From CAWHPS01 sp963831235 (GTDB lineage: Bacteria; Fibrobacterota; OXYB2-FULL-49-7; JAEUSG01): DNA of 64,000 nucleotides. The stretch lies in assembly GCA_963831235.1 (NCBI GenBank), contig CAWHPS010000043.1, positions 175,982 to 239,981 of the forward strand, written 5' to 3'. A program made the translations under genes and the position numbers. The notes beneath the pieces were generated by a model, which saw nothing but the letters and a program-made list of their open reading frames with translations, ran no database searches and had not been told where the DNA came from. Positions within the stretch are counted from its first letter, which is position 1, and every line of letters begins with the position of its first letter. Below are positions 44,522-53,840 of the stretch, in pieces.

Positions 44522-45544
44522 ATGAAAACATGGACAATGGGAATCTTTGTTTGCTGGGTATTCGTGTTAAGCATCTTTTTTTTGCCAGGGCCTGCCTTTT
44601 CGCAAGTTGTACAGAAAATTAAGATCGGTACCCTTGCCCCCCAGGGATCAATCTTTTTCGACATGCTTTCTACCATTGGGAACGAGTGGAAATCCGCATC
44701 CAAAGGACAAGTTGAATTTCAGATATACCCGAATGCAATAGCCGGTTCCGAACCCGACATGATTCGCAAGATGAAAATCGGTCAGCTCGACGCAGCCGCG
44801 CTTACGTCAATGGGCATTTATATCATTGATCCCTCTCTTACAATTCTGCAGCTTCCCGCAATTTTCACTTCCTATGATGAACTGGACTATTGCCGGAAAC
44901 GACTGATCCCGCAAATTGATGAAAGAATCCTGAAACAGGGATTCAAAGTGCTAAATCATAGCGAGTTGGGTGGTCTTTATTTTTTTACAAAAAAACCTGT
45001 TAAATCATTTGCGGATTTAAAGAAATTAAAGATGTGCACATTTGCTACTGATCACAATACCAAAGGCATGTGGTCAAAAGCGGGTTTTACAGTGGTTGAT
45101 TTGAATTATACAGAGATACTTTCTTCCCTGCAGATTGGATTAATCGATGGTTTTGTAAATGCCCCGATTTTTGTTCTGGCTAATCAATGGTTCGGTGTTG
45201 CAAGGTATATGGTTAATGTAAATTACGGCTATATGCAGGGCATGACGGTAATGCGTAATGCAAAGTGGGAATCCATTGACCATTCCCTTCAGGATACCCT
45301 GCTTAAGATATCAAACAACGTGGCGGATAGCGCCTTGCCTAAAATCAGAAACTTTGACAAAATGGCCATTGAACAGATGAAGCAGTACGGTCTTCGTGTG
45401 TTTACGCCTCCGAAAGAAGAGCTTAATGAATGGCGGACCCCGTTTGAACAGGTTTATCCTGATATTCGAGGTGATCTCATACCATCTGATATTTTTGATC
45501 AGGCCTTCCAGGTAAGAGACGAATTCAGAAACAAGAAAAATTAA
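44522..45544 (+). CDS. TRAP transporter substrate-binding protein (DctP family)
   Basis: A 340-residue periplasmic binding protein with a signal peptide ('FVCWVFVLSIFFLPGPAFS'). Family blocks: 'KIKIGTLAPQGSIFFDML', 'GQVEFQIYPNAIAGSEPDMI', 'KMKIGQLDAAALTSMGIYII', 'ADLKKLKMCTFATDHN' and 'EILSSLQIGLIDGFVNAPIF'. It should capture an organic acid or similar solute for the permease encoded nine bases downstream. The ligand is unknown; the usual carboxylate-binding arginine is not clear to me. Confidence 0.9.
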   Translation: MKTWTMGIFVCWVFVLSIFFLPGPAFSQVVQKIKIGTLAPQGSIFFDMLSTIGNEWKSASKGQVEFQIYPNAIAGSEPDMIRKMKIGQLDAAALTSMGIYIIDPSLTILQLPAIFTSYDELDYCRKRLIPQIDERILKQGFKVLNHSELGGLYFFTKKPVKSFADLKKLKMCTFATDHNTKGMWSKAGFTVVDLNYTEILSSLQIGLIDGFVNAPIFVLANQWFGVARYMVNVNYGYMQGMTVMRNAKWESIDHSLQDTLLKISNNVADSALPKIRNFDKMAIEQMKQYGLRVFTPPKEELNEWRTPFEQVYPDIRGDLIPSDIFDQAFQVRDEFRNKKN

Positions 45545-45552
45545 TCCAAAGC

Positions 45553-47400
45553 ATGCTCGAAACTCCCCGGCTCTCATCAGAGGGCACAAAAAAACACCTG
45601 AATATTCTAAAAAAATCAGGAAGACTTTTTTGGGTACTTGAAAACAACCTTGCAATTCTTACGCTTTCGGCAATGGTCATTTTTGCGATCTTCAATGCAA
45701 CCTCCCGTACCTTGTTTCATTATTCGTTTGTGGGTGTAATGGAGTATCTGCAGCACGGCACCCTATGGATAACTTTTATCGGGGCTGCGCTCGCGGCAAA
45801 ACGGGGAAGGCACCTTAAGTTCGCCTTTAAACTAAGCTTTTTACCGTCGTGGATGGCCAAATTCATCCAATCATTTGGAACATCATTTACAATCATAATT
45901 ACCGGCATATTGTGCGTTGCCAGTATATTGCTTGTAACAATCGAGAAACAAAGCCCCACAAAAATGGCCCCTTTTCTTGTATCATGGGTAGCGCAATTGC
46001 CCATGCCGATTTTTTTCGGGGCAATGGCTTTGCATCTTTTAAAGCGTTCAGAGAAAAGCCTGTTCAATCTTTTGTTTCTGGTCCTCGCAGCTGCTGGTGT
46101 AATTTTACTTCAGCACATCCCTTTCGGAGAGCGGCATTTTTCCCTTATCCCTGTTATTTGTCTTTTTGCAATTGCGGCAATTTCCGGGGCCCCATTATTT
46201 GTGTTTTTTGGGGGCATCCCTCTTTTTCTTTTTTATCTTCAAGGCACTTCCATTGCCGCAATCCCTTCTGAAACATATAGCATGGTCGCATCCCCAAACC
46301 TTCCCACCATTCCATTCTTTATTCTGACCGGGTGTATCCTTGCCATGGGAGGCGCATCTCACCGTCTTGTAAACCTATTCAAGGCCTTATTCGGCGCCCT
46401 GCCTGGCGGCATTCCCATTGCCGCTATTTTGGCATGCGCATTTTTTACAACCTTTTCAGGCGCTTCAGGTGTAACGATTTTAGCCTTGGGCGGCGTTCTA
46501 TACCCTATACTTATCACCACGAAATATCCTTCCCGTTTTTCGCTCGGCCTTCTTACTGCTTCCGGTTCAATAGGAATGCTTTTCCCTCCTGCATTACCCA
46601 TAATCCTTTACAGTGTTGTTGCCGCGGTTCCAATCAATAAAATGTTTATTGCCGGATTATTGCCCGGAGCAACGCTCGTATTCATGTTTTCAGCTTTTGC
46701 AGTGTTTACATTTTACAGGAATAAAGGCACAGCAACCCCTTTTAATATAAAAGAAATCCGTCAGGCCTTTTATATTGCCAAATGGGATTTGTTACTACCT
46801 ACGACAATATTGGTTTCAATTTTCAGCGGCTTTGCAACTGTGGTGGAATCATCAGCGCTCGCTGTTCTCGCGGCTGTGATCCTGGAATGTGTCATACATC
46901 GCACCATGGATTTAAAAAGGCTCCTTTGCGCCATTGTGCGCTGTTCAATAATCACCGGTGGAATCATGATTACACTCGGGCTTGCTTATGGCCTTACAAG
47001 CTACCTTGTTGACGCACAAATACCCACAACAATCCTTCAATGGATGCAAAAGCATTTCACCACTCAGGCCGGTTTTTTAATGATGCTGAATGTTTTTCTT
47101 ATCTTAGTGGGTTCCATAATGAACATCTTCAGCGCTATTGCGGTTGTAGCGCCTATTATTGTGCCCATTGCCCTTGCATACCATATACATCCAATTCATT
47201 TGGGAATAATTTTTCTTTTAAACCTTGAAATTGGTTATTTAACACCACCTGCCGGGTTGAATTTATTTTATTCATCCTATAGCTTTGGCCTTCCAATTAA
47301 CCAAATTTCCCGTTCAGTAATTCCTTTTCAATTAATAAGTCTTCTGGTCCTGATTCTTGTAACTTATCTGCCCGAACTTTCGTTGTGGTTTAAACATTAA
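45553..47400 (+). CDS. TRAP transporter fused permease (DctQ-DctM)
   Basis: A 615-residue inner-membrane protein. Residues 1 to ~180 correspond to the small DctQ subunit (four helices; 'MEYLQHGTLWITFIGAALAA', 'RGRHLKFAFKLSFLPSWM'). The rest is the large DctM subunit ('ISGAPLFVFFGGIPLFLFYL', 'LPTIPFFILTGCILAMGGAS', 'FFTTFSGASGVTILALGGVL', 'ASGSIGMLFPPALPIILYSV' and 'NLEIGYLTPPAGLNLFYSSY'). Fusion of the two subunits is known in this transporter class. It uses a sodium or proton gradient to import the solute delivered by the DctP protein. Confidence 0.92.
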   Translation: MLETPRLSSEGTKKHLNILKKSGRLFWVLENNLAILTLSAMVIFAIFNATSRTLFHYSFVGVMEYLQHGTLWITFIGAALAAKRGRHLKFAFKLSFLPSWMAKFIQSFGTSFTIIITGILCVASILLVTIEKQSPTKMAPFLVSWVAQLPMPIFFGAMALHLLKRSEKSLFNLLFLVLAAAGVILLQHIPFGERHFSLIPVICLFAIAAISGAPLFVFFGGIPLFLFYLQGTSIAAIPSETYSMVASPNLPTIPFFILTGCILAMGGASHRLVNLFKALFGALPGGIPIAAILACAFFTTFSGASGVTILALGGVLYPILITTKYPSRFSLGLLTASGSIGMLFPPALPIILYSVVAAVPINKMFIAGLLPGATLVFMFSAFAVFTFYRNKGTATPFNIKEIRQAFYIAKWDLLLPTTILVSIFSGFATVVESSALAVLAAVILECVIHRTMDLKRLLCAIVRCSIITGGIMITLGLAYGLTSYLVDAQIPTTILQWMQKHFTTQAGFLMMLNVFLILVGSIMNIFSAIAVVAPIIVPIALAYHIHPIHLGIIFLLNLEIGYLTPPAGLNLFYSSYSFGLPINQISRSVIPFQLISLLVLILVTYLPELSLWFKH

Positions 47401-47479
47401 ACTTTTTTACAAAAATGGGGGCATAGTATTTTTTCATTGGCATAATATGTTGGATAAAAAGATTCTTTATCAAATTACC

Positions 47480-47629
47480 AAACCCATCCCTGCCCTTCCC
47501 TTTTTCTTGAGGGAAAAAGGGAAGGGTTCTGAAAAATGCAAAAAGATTTTTCTTATTTGTTTTTTAATCTTGACTCCCCCTTCCATTTTTCCCTCAAGAA
47601 AAAGGGAAGGGGGACGGGGGGATGGGTTT
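47480..47629. repeat. Double-hairpin palindromic element (second family)
   Basis: The outer arms are AAACCCATCCC (47480-47490) and GGGATGGGTTT (47619-47629). Hairpin 1 is 47493-47526 and hairpin 2 is 47576-47613, each with a pyrimidine/purine stem. The loop segments CTTGAGGG (47506-47513) and CCCTCAAG (47591-47598) are exact complements. It fills most of the 322-base gap between the TRAP permease and the outer-membrane barrel genes; nothing else is seen in that gap. Confidence 0.75.
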
Positions 47630-47722
47630 CCATCATGGCATTAACTTTCTTGAATACAATTGGTTGTATGTACCCACTAAAACATAAGATGCGTCTAAAA
47701 ATAAAAATGGAATGAGTCCAAT

Positions 47723-48979
47723 ATGCCGAAAAAAATTAAATTTATCGGAATAATTTTCTTTGCCATTATTTTCGTGAGTTTATTATCAGCCGAAGATGAT
47801 GCAACAGCTACCATTGCGCCTACCTATAAATTGACCGGCGACCTTCGTGAATATGGAAAGTTTTTTCTTCAGGATCCCAAAAACACTGACATGCTAGAGA
47901 CACGTTTGAAACTCGAACTACTTTCAGGTTTGGGAAAGCACTTTGCCTTTCGCACAATAAACTACTTTTATTATGATGCTGTGACCAGGAATCAGATCTG
48001 GGATTTTAAGGAAGCATACACCGGGTTTTACAGCACTTATTTTGATATGTCCCTTGGAAAACAGATAATCACCTGGGGAAAGGCTTCGGACATCAATCCA
48101 ACTGATGTAGTTAACCCTCAGGATTTTTCGGATTTTTTGGAAGAAAAGTCAGTGCGTAAAAAAGGACTTTTCCTTTTAAAAACCAATATCAAACTTGTTA
48201 ATTTAGGTTTGGAAGGAATTATAAAGCAGGAATTTGACAGCGCCAGGATTCCTTCACCCGGTTCCAGATGGGCGTTTTATTCCACACAATCCGGAAATGC
48301 ACTCCTTCCTGAAACAGAAATGCCAATCAATAGTCCGAGTAACTTTGAAGAAGCGATAAGGATTAGCTGGGCCGGTTCTGTTATAGACGCTTCACTTTGT
48401 TATTTTAACGGCAGGGACCAACAGCCGACCATTCGCAATTCTCAGAGTAAGTTTTACAGAACACAAATGTTCGGCGGAGACATTTCCACTTCCTTATGCG
48501 AAGCTGAAGTATGGGCCGAAGCAGCCTATTTCCATACAGCTGACCCTGATGGAAAAGACATGTTCATTAAAAACCCCTACTTCCAATACATTCTGGGAGG
48601 AAATTATGAAATACCCTGGGATGTCAAACTTACTCTGCAATATTTTCAGGAAATAATTACAAAAACTCATAACAACACTGAGCAAAAAATAGAAGAGGCA
48701 ATAAGCAGCAAACTTGGAATCGGATATCCTCTTGAACAATCCTTAATTCTTAATCTTGATAAAAGTTTCGGCCCAAATGAAAAATACCGTTGTCAAGTGG
48801 CAATTACTTATGACATAAAAGAAAATGGGGTATTCTTTAACCCGAAGTTCAGCGATTCCTTTACTGACCGGGTTTCTTGTGAATTGGGAGGGGCTTTTTT
48901 TTCAGGGGATGAAACCAGTTTTTACAACAGGTTCCAGAATAATAACGAAGCGTATTTAAAATTACTTTATACGTTTTAG
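47723..48979 (+). CDS. Outer-membrane beta-barrel protein (DUF1302-like porin)
   Basis: A 418-residue protein with signal peptide 'IIFFAIIFVSLLSAEDD' and alternating beta strands throughout, ending 'AYLKLLYTF' with the terminal aromatic residue of outer-membrane barrels. The block 'MSLGKQIITWGKASDINPTD' followed by 'VVNPQDFSDF' is the signature of DUF1302-type barrels, some of which are linked to uptake of steroids, aromatics or other organic acids. Downstream of the TRAP genes, it may provide the outer-membrane entry for the same solute. Confidence 0.78.
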   Translation: MPKKIKFIGIIFFAIIFVSLLSAEDDATATIAPTYKLTGDLREYGKFFLQDPKNTDMLETRLKLELLSGLGKHFAFRTINYFYYDAVTRNQIWDFKEAYTGFYSTYFDMSLGKQIITWGKASDINPTDVVNPQDFSDFLEEKSVRKKGLFLLKTNIKLVNLGLEGIIKQEFDSARIPSPGSRWAFYSTQSGNALLPETEMPINSPSNFEEAIRISWAGSVIDASLCYFNGRDQQPTIRNSQSKFYRTQMFGGDISTSLCEAEVWAEAAYFHTADPDGKDMFIKNPYFQYILGGNYEIPWDVKLTLQYFQEIITKTHNNTEQKIEEAISSKLGIGYPLEQSLILNLDKSFGPNEKYRCQVAITYDIKENGVFFNPKFSDSFTDRVSCELGGAFFSGDETSFYNRFQNNNEAYLKLLYTF

Positions 48980-49042
48980 AATTATTGTCTGTCATAATGT
49001 AAACCCATCCCCCGGACCCCATAATCACTAACTTAATTGCCA

Positions 49043-49188
49043 CCCGCCGCACGGAGGCGGCGGGACTGGATTTGGGGATTATTTATTGATGGGTGGGGCC
49101 AGAGACGGCCCCACATTCTCCGAGCCGTCTCTGGCTCGGACACAAACAATATGAATACAAAACAGTCCCGCCGCCTCCGTGCGGCGGG
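49043..49188 (-). repeat. Kissing-hairpin palindromic element, copy C (reverse orientation)
   Basis: Perfect 25-bp arms lie at 49043-49067 and 49164-49188. Internal hairpins are 49093-49114 (GTGGGGCC/GGCCCCAC, loop AGAGAC) and 49119-49140 (TCCGAGCC/GGCTCGGA, loop GTCTCT). Compared with copies A and B in the same orientation, both stems differ by paired changes. It lies between convergent genes and its right arm ends four bases before the stop codon of the GH57 gene. A half copy of the second repeat family ('AAACCCATCCCCC') flanks it at 49001. Confidence 0.9.
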
Positions 49189-49191
49189 ATT

Positions 49192-50373
49192 TCACCCCGC
49201 CAAACTTAACTCCAGGTCCTTTACAACATTGATGTAGTTTGCATAAGCATCGTACGGGCTGCCATAAGGATTGAAATATTTGTGCACATCACCATCTGAA
49301 AACCATTTGGTGCACATGTAATAAAAATGGTCTGAGGTCTGAAGGGATCTCCAGGTACTCACCATCTCCGGGTCTCCTGACTTACGTACCTTTTCCTTAA
49401 GGCTGAAAATATACTCAAGCGCGTCCTTCTGCATGTTATTACCCATCCATGCTGACAGGTCCCTTTCAACATCAGCCCAGGAAATGAAATCAGGCACATC
49501 AAGTTTTGCCCGTACAGGTATGCTTTCTGAAACCTCAGCAGGGGTTTTGAAAGAGAACCCTGGATATTTAAGGACCTGCCCTGGCAGCGCCCGTATAAAG
49601 TCAAAAATCCCTGTGTCCCGCCATTGGTGTTCACCGAAAGTCTCGTAATCCATGAACAGGTTTATGACATCACCGGTATTGCCCGCTGTATGCAACCAGT
49701 GAGCGAATTTTTCCGCAGTCAGGGGATGTTCACTCCATTGCCTGTCAGAAAAACGAAATGCAACATCATCAGAGAGCTTGTAGTTTTTGAGGAGCAGCTT
49801 CAGTGTTTTAGTATTCTCTGGACGGTAAACATAATTCGGACTCCGCCAGCCCAATACCTTATCAGCTCCCTCTGCCAGGATTGTTCTGTATCCCATGGAT
49901 TCAATTACACCTGCCAGATCATTGTTATAAATGAGTTCCGTATTGCGGAAGGTTGTTGGCGTCTCGCCGAATTCCTCATACAGAAGCTTGCGATGCATGT
50001 CAACCTGCCTTGCAAATTCCTTTCGGGAAAACAGGAACGATAAACTATGGTAATATGTTTCATTGATAAATTCAACACACCCGGTTTCAGCCAGTGCCTT
50101 AAAGGAAACAAGCGTCTCAGGGCTGAACTTTTTAAACTGCTCTATTGCAGTACCTGAAATGGAATAAGCTATTCTAAATTGGCCTTTATACTGGCGGATA
50201 AGTTCCAGCATAAGCTCATTTGCCGGCAGGTAGCATTTGTCCGCGACCTTGCGGAGGATTTTCCCATTAGCCTCGTCATCATGATAAAAATGTGAATCTC
50301 CGATTTCAAAAAAGTTGTAATTGCGCAGCCTGTACGGCTGATGCACCTGAAAATAAAAACATATATTTGTCAT
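49192..50373 (-). CDS. Glycoside hydrolase family 57 (alpha-amylase-like)
   Basis: A 393-residue cytoplasmic enzyme. Family 57 motifs: 'FQVHQPYRL' at the N-terminus, 'CVEFINETYYHSLSFL', the nucleophile E146 in 'FRNTELIYNNDL' and the acid D242 in 'FMDYETFGEH'. Members act on alpha-1,4 or alpha-1,6 glucans (amylase, 4-alpha-glucanotransferase or branching activity); which one cannot be told. It follows a glycogen-synthase-like glycosyltransferase gene by seven bases, an arrangement typical of intracellular alpha-glucan metabolism. The final codon and stop abut palindromic element C. Confidence 0.9.
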   Translation of the reverse strand: MTNICFYFQVHQPYRLRNYNFFEIGDSHFYHDDEANGKILRKVADKCYLPANELMLELIRQYKGQFRIAYSISGTAIEQFKKFSPETLVSFKALAETGCVEFINETYYHSLSFLFSRKEFARQVDMHRKLLYEEFGETPTTFRNTELIYNNDLAGVIESMGYRTILAEGADKVLGWRSPNYVYRPENTKTLKLLLKNYKLSDDVAFRFSDRQWSEHPLTAEKFAHWLHTAGNTGDVINLFMDYETFGEHQWRDTGIFDFIRALPGQVLKYPGFSFKTPAEVSESIPVRAKLDVPDFISWADVERDLSAWMGNNMQKDALEYIFSLKEKVRKSGDPEMVSTWRSLQTSDHFYYMCTKWFSDGDVHKYFNPYGSPYDAYANYINVVKDLELSLAG

Positions 50374-50380
50374 AATTTAC

Positions 50381-51677
50381 TCATGTTGTTGTTAGTTGTC
50401 CGTAAACACCTGAAACGCGTCCCGCAGCGTTTTCCCAGGTTATTCGGTCTATTTCAGTCGAAGCATTCTTTACTATTTCCTGACGCAGAGGATTGTATTT
50501 AAGCAGCGCCAGTATTTTACCTGCAAGCTGCCGTGTGTCCCAGAAATCCACCTTGAACACACTGCCCACAACCTCGGCTATGCCCGATTGCTTGGAAATA
50601 ATGACCGGCACATCATGCTGCATGGCCTCCAGTGGCGAAATGCCGAATGGTTCGGATACGCTTGGCATAATGTAAAGATCACTCATTCCGTAAATTCTCG
50701 ATACGTCCTCTCCCCGTAAAAAGCCCGGGAAATGGAAATGCCTGCCAATCTTAAGTTCCGCAACACGTTCCATCATCCGGTGCATCATGTCGCCCGAGCC
50801 GGCCATGACAAATGTGACGTCCTTACGGACAGATAGCACACGTGCCGACGGCCTCGACAAAATAGTCAGGCCCTTTCTGAAATGTTATCCGCCCCAGGAA
50901 AAGCACGATTTTGTCTTTGATCCTCTTTCTTATACGTTTGCAGCTGCCGTATGGTTTTCGCACCACACCATTATGTACCACTGTTATTTTATCCGGAGAA
51001 ATACCGTAATGCTTGACGATTTTGCTCTTTGTGAAACCACTTACTGATATAATCCGATCTGCCTGTTCCATGCCGCGGCGTTCGATTGAATAGACATCAG
51101 GGTTTATGTTGTCGCCACACCTGTCGAATTCAAGGGAGTGAACATGCACAACAAGCGGGCGCCCGCTGATTCGCTTTGCTTCGATCCCAGCCGGAATGGT
51201 GAGCCAGTCATGCGCATGGATGATCTGGTGAGGGACCTTTTTTGCAATGGTTCCGGCAACAGCGGCATAACGGCTGATTTCCGCCATAAGATTGGGTCCA
51301 TAATCTCCTGAAACATTGAGCCTTGAAGTATGACAAGCTGTTTCAGAATTAACCTTCATTATTTTTTGCAAATAGTTCAAGAGCCTTACATACTCTTCAC
51401 TTCCAATATAAGGACTTAAGGGCGAATTGATTGTTTCCGTCCTGAACCCACTCCTATTAAGGGCTTCTGCATGCACCTTATTTTCTTCAAACTGCACTTC
51501 ATTACTCCCGACAAGTGTTACATGTGACCTGCCATTGTTGGATGAATCCACTTTGGGCAACACAAAGGTAATATGGTGACCGGCTGAAACAAGGGCTTGT
51601 GTAAGTCCGAAACAAGCTGTTCCAAGTCCGCCACTGATTTGCGGGGGAAATTCCCATCCGTACATTAATATTTTCAT
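50381..51677 (-). pseudogene. Glycogen-synthase-like glycosyltransferase (GT4/GT5), frameshifted
   Basis: Two overlapping frames make one GT-B enzyme. The N-terminal part (from ATG 51677, overlapping the upstream stop as ATGA) has 'YGWEFPPQISGGLGTACFGL', 'HAHDWLTIPAGIEAKRISG' and 'VHNGVVRKPYG'. The C-terminal part (50381 to about 50845) has 'VTFVMAGSGDMMHRMMERVA' and the nucleotide-sugar motif 'MPSVSEPFGISPLEAMQHD'. They join at 'GPDYFVEA' / 'RVLSVRKDV', where one extra base near 50840 breaks the frame. If real, alpha-glucan synthesis through this enzyme is lost; if an assembly error, the gene is intact. A partner of the GH57 gene downstream. Confidence 0.82.
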
Positions 51678-52117
51678 ACAACCACCGCTCCGATGGCAGC
51701 ATCCGCCATCCAAAATCCATGGATATTGCAGTTTTCGACTATTGTCACCTTGTTTCCTTTACTTTTCAGATGAAAGCAAACAGCCGGGTTTACGTCCGGT
51801 GTCAAATAAATACGAGAAATATACCTGTTGTCTATGTAGCAGTCTATGAATGTAATATGATGAACCTGTTCCATTGGGTGTAAAACCTTTCCAATAGAGA
51901 CAAGGACATCTATGCAACCGACATTTGGTACCATTTTGCATTCGGTCTTTATGACAATTGAAGGAATATGCTTTGCCGAAGCCTCCTTGCTTTTTTCCTC
52001 TGACTCTTTGAAAACATTGTCGTTTTGGTTGAATTTTATTGAGCTACAAACAGGGCACTTTGCCGGTGCTTTATCAAACTCTATATGTCCGCAAACAGCA
52101 CAGATAAATACTTTCAT
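51674..52117 (-). CDS. Superoxide reductase with N-terminal rubredoxin-like domain
   Basis: A 147-residue protein. The N-terminal zinc/iron ribbon ('FICAVCGHIEFDKAPAKCPV', then C) is followed by the superoxide reductase fold with all five iron ligands apparent: His in 'KHIPSIV', two His in 'LHPMEQVHHITFIDCYI', and Cys and His in 'VENCNIHGFWMA'. It reduces superoxide to peroxide without making oxygen, typical of anaerobes. A Glu or Lys in the usual 'EKH' loop appears replaced ('SAKH' keeps the Lys). The gene sits 18 bases after the pterin dehydratase gene. Confidence 0.88.
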   Translation of the reverse strand: MKVFICAVCGHIEFDKAPAKCPVCSSIKFNQNDNVFKESEEKSKEASAKHIPSIVIKTECKMVPNVGCIDVLVSIGKVLHPMEQVHHITFIDCYIDNRYISRIYLTPDVNPAVCFHLKSKGNKVTIVENCNIHGFWMADAAIGAVVV

Positions 52118-52135
52118 TCTATTGCCTCCTGAATT

Positions 52136-52477
52136 TTATTGTTTTTGACCATAAAGTTCATTAATATTTTTTGCCAATTCAAAATCCTTATTCGTAAGGC
52201 CATTTACCTTATGTGTACTTAGTTCAACCTGAAGCACCTTGTAATATAAATGCATGTCTGGATGGTGGCCCTTTTTCTCGGCCGCATCCGCGATTTTATT
52301 TACAAAACCAATCATTTCCATATAACTGTCAAAGGAATATTTCCTTGATATTTTATGGGGGACTTCATGATGAAGTTCCCATCCGGGTATTTTTAAAAGA
52401 GATTGTTCTTCTTCAATTAAGGTCAATGGCTTTATTTCTTCTTCACAGTTGACACAATTTTGATCTGCAACTACCAT
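52136..52477 (-). CDS. Pterin-4-alpha-carbinolamine dehydratase
   Basis: A 113-residue protein with the family motif 'KKGHHPDMHLYYKVLQVELS' followed by 'THKVNGLTNKDFELA', including the catalytic histidines, and 'PGWELHHEVPHKISRKYSF' upstream. It dehydrates 4a-hydroxytetrahydropterin or has a moonlighting role. No aromatic amino acid hydroxylase is visible in the window. An N-terminal extension with CxxC ('DQNCVNCEEE') is a small oddity and could bind a metal. Confidence 0.88.
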   Translation of the reverse strand: MVVADQNCVNCEEEIKPLTLIEEEQSLLKIPGWELHHEVPHKISRKYSFDSYMEMIGFVNKIADAAEKKGHHPDMHLYYKVLQVELSTHKVNGLTNKDFELAKNINELYGQKQ

Positions 52478-52517
52478 GAATCATCCCTATTTGGCAGGGC
52501 CATGACTAAAAGTCCTG

Positions 52518-53129
52518 TTAAAAAGCCCTGATATTAAGCGAGATATTCAGCGCTGCTCCCCTGGTATCTTCGTTTGTAAGGCCTTTTAATGTTGTGCCGG
52601 TAACAAATCTATAACTTGCACCCAATTCAAGCCCCAGATAATTAGTTAAATTGATCTCAATATTGGCTGCTGATTCAAACACAAAAATAGCATCAATATC
52701 ACGGCGCCAGTAAAAATATGCACCAGGATACAAATAGTAGTAGGTTTTCGGATTATGGTAAACCAGACCGCCTGTCCCGATAAAGGTTGAAATGGATGCG
52801 TGCACCGCCTTTTGTGGGTTGAACACATACACACCTTCCAAACCATAATAACTCATTCGCAGGTTTCGGAGACTGTCAGATGTAACCGTGACTGCATTGG
52901 CCAGAGAGTTAAATTCAAACCCAAGCCTGACTTTTTTACCAAGAACTCCTCCAACGTGCAAATCGAAAATTACGCCAAACTGGTCCCTGACATAAGTAGG
53001 TTTGAATCCAAAACCGAAATATGGGCTTACATCATAATTATTTTTAAATACGGTTTTTTCTTCCTGACTGAAACCTGCAGCGCATAATATAAGGATAAGA
53101 AATACCCTATAAACTTTGGTTGAGGCCAT
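52518..53129 (-). CDS. Outer-membrane beta-barrel protein, family unknown
   Basis: I start at ATG 53129 ('MASTKVYRVFLILILCAAGF'), which overlaps the stop of the rubrerythrin gene by one base and has GGAAG upstream. The protein has a signal peptide ending near 'CAAGFSQ' and beta strands such as 'VSPYFGFGFKPTYVRDQFG' and 'KVRLGFEFNSLANAVTV', and ends 'AALNISLNIRAF' with the terminal Phe typical of barrels. About 200 residues suggests an 8- to 10-strand barrel. Function unknown. Confidence 0.75.
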   Translation of the reverse strand: MASTKVYRVFLILILCAAGFSQEEKTVFKNNYDVSPYFGFGFKPTYVRDQFGVIFDLHVGGVLGKKVRLGFEFNSLANAVTVTSDSLRNLRMSYYGLEGVYVFNPQKAVHASISTFIGTGGLVYHNPKTYYYLYPGAYFYWRRDIDAIFVFESAANIEINLTNYLGLELGASYRFVTGTTLKGLTNEDTRGAALNISLNIRAF

Positions 53130-53614
53130 TAATAGTCTTCCAAATGGTTCCATTCCGCGTTCTCAAGCCACCGGAAAGGTCTTTGCATAAATTCAATTAT
53201 ATTATCAACGAGAAAATAATGCTGCTTTTCCTCAAGGGCAATCTTGAGGAAAAGGGATTTCACTTTTTCATCAGGAATTTCTGCTGCTTTTTGTTCATAA
53301 AAATCCTGGCTTTGCTTTTCTATTTCCAAGGCCTGCTTATATATATCAATCTCCGGAAAAGAGAAATTCGGATCAAACCTGGATGGCTTGATTCCTGAAA
53401 ATAAATTCTTAATATTTTCAAGGATTTTTGTGCTCGGAAGCTTTATCTCTTGCTGTTTTTCCATTTCTAAAATAGCATTGTAATGTAGAACCTCAGCATC
53501 AGCCAGAGTCCCCCATATTTTATTAATTCCCTTGTCAACCGACATTTCTGCCAGATCACGATAAAACTTTTCACCATCTTTTTCCATTTTTTTTGCAAAC
53601 TCAAAAATATCCAT
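53129..53614 (-). CDS. Rubrerythrin/ferritin-like diiron protein
   Basis: The start at ATG 53614 ('MDIFEFAKKMEKDGEKFYRD') follows TCAGGAGAAAA. The ~160-residue four-helix protein carries two ferritin-like diiron repeats: E in 'KMEKDGEKFYRDLA', ExxH in 'DAEVLHYNAI', E in 'EIEKQSQDFYEQKA' and ExxH in 'ALEEKQHYFLVDNI'. It lacks the C-terminal rubredoxin domain of classical rubrerythrin, so it needs a separate electron donor. The rubredoxin-like superoxide reductase in the same operon makes a peroxide-removal role plausible. Confidence 0.85.
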   Translation of the reverse strand: MDIFEFAKKMEKDGEKFYRDLAEMSVDKGINKIWGTLADAEVLHYNAILEMEKQQEIKLPSTKILENIKNLFSGIKPSRFDPNFSFPEIDIYKQALEIEKQSQDFYEQKAAEIPDEKVKSLFLKIALEEKQHYFLVDNIIEFMQRPFRWLENAEWNHLEDY

Positions 53615-53840
53615 TTTTTCTCCTGATAAGAATCCAACCTGTTGATTTAACGTTTTTTGGCTTACTTCTTGCATATTAAAAAGTAAAAGCAAATCTATTG
53701 CCGTAAAACATAGGGAATATTTCTTGAAAAATTGATAATATTGATGCTATTTAATTTTTCTCATTCTCATTTTCGCAAATCAGAATTCTTAAAATTAAGA
53801 ATCTATCTATATTTCAAAACGATCGGCTTAGGGGGCATAC

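Noticed and set aside
47447..47644. A 65-codon frame downstream of the TRAP permease gene
   Set aside because: It coincides with the palindromic element at 47480-47629 and its residues mirror the repeat.
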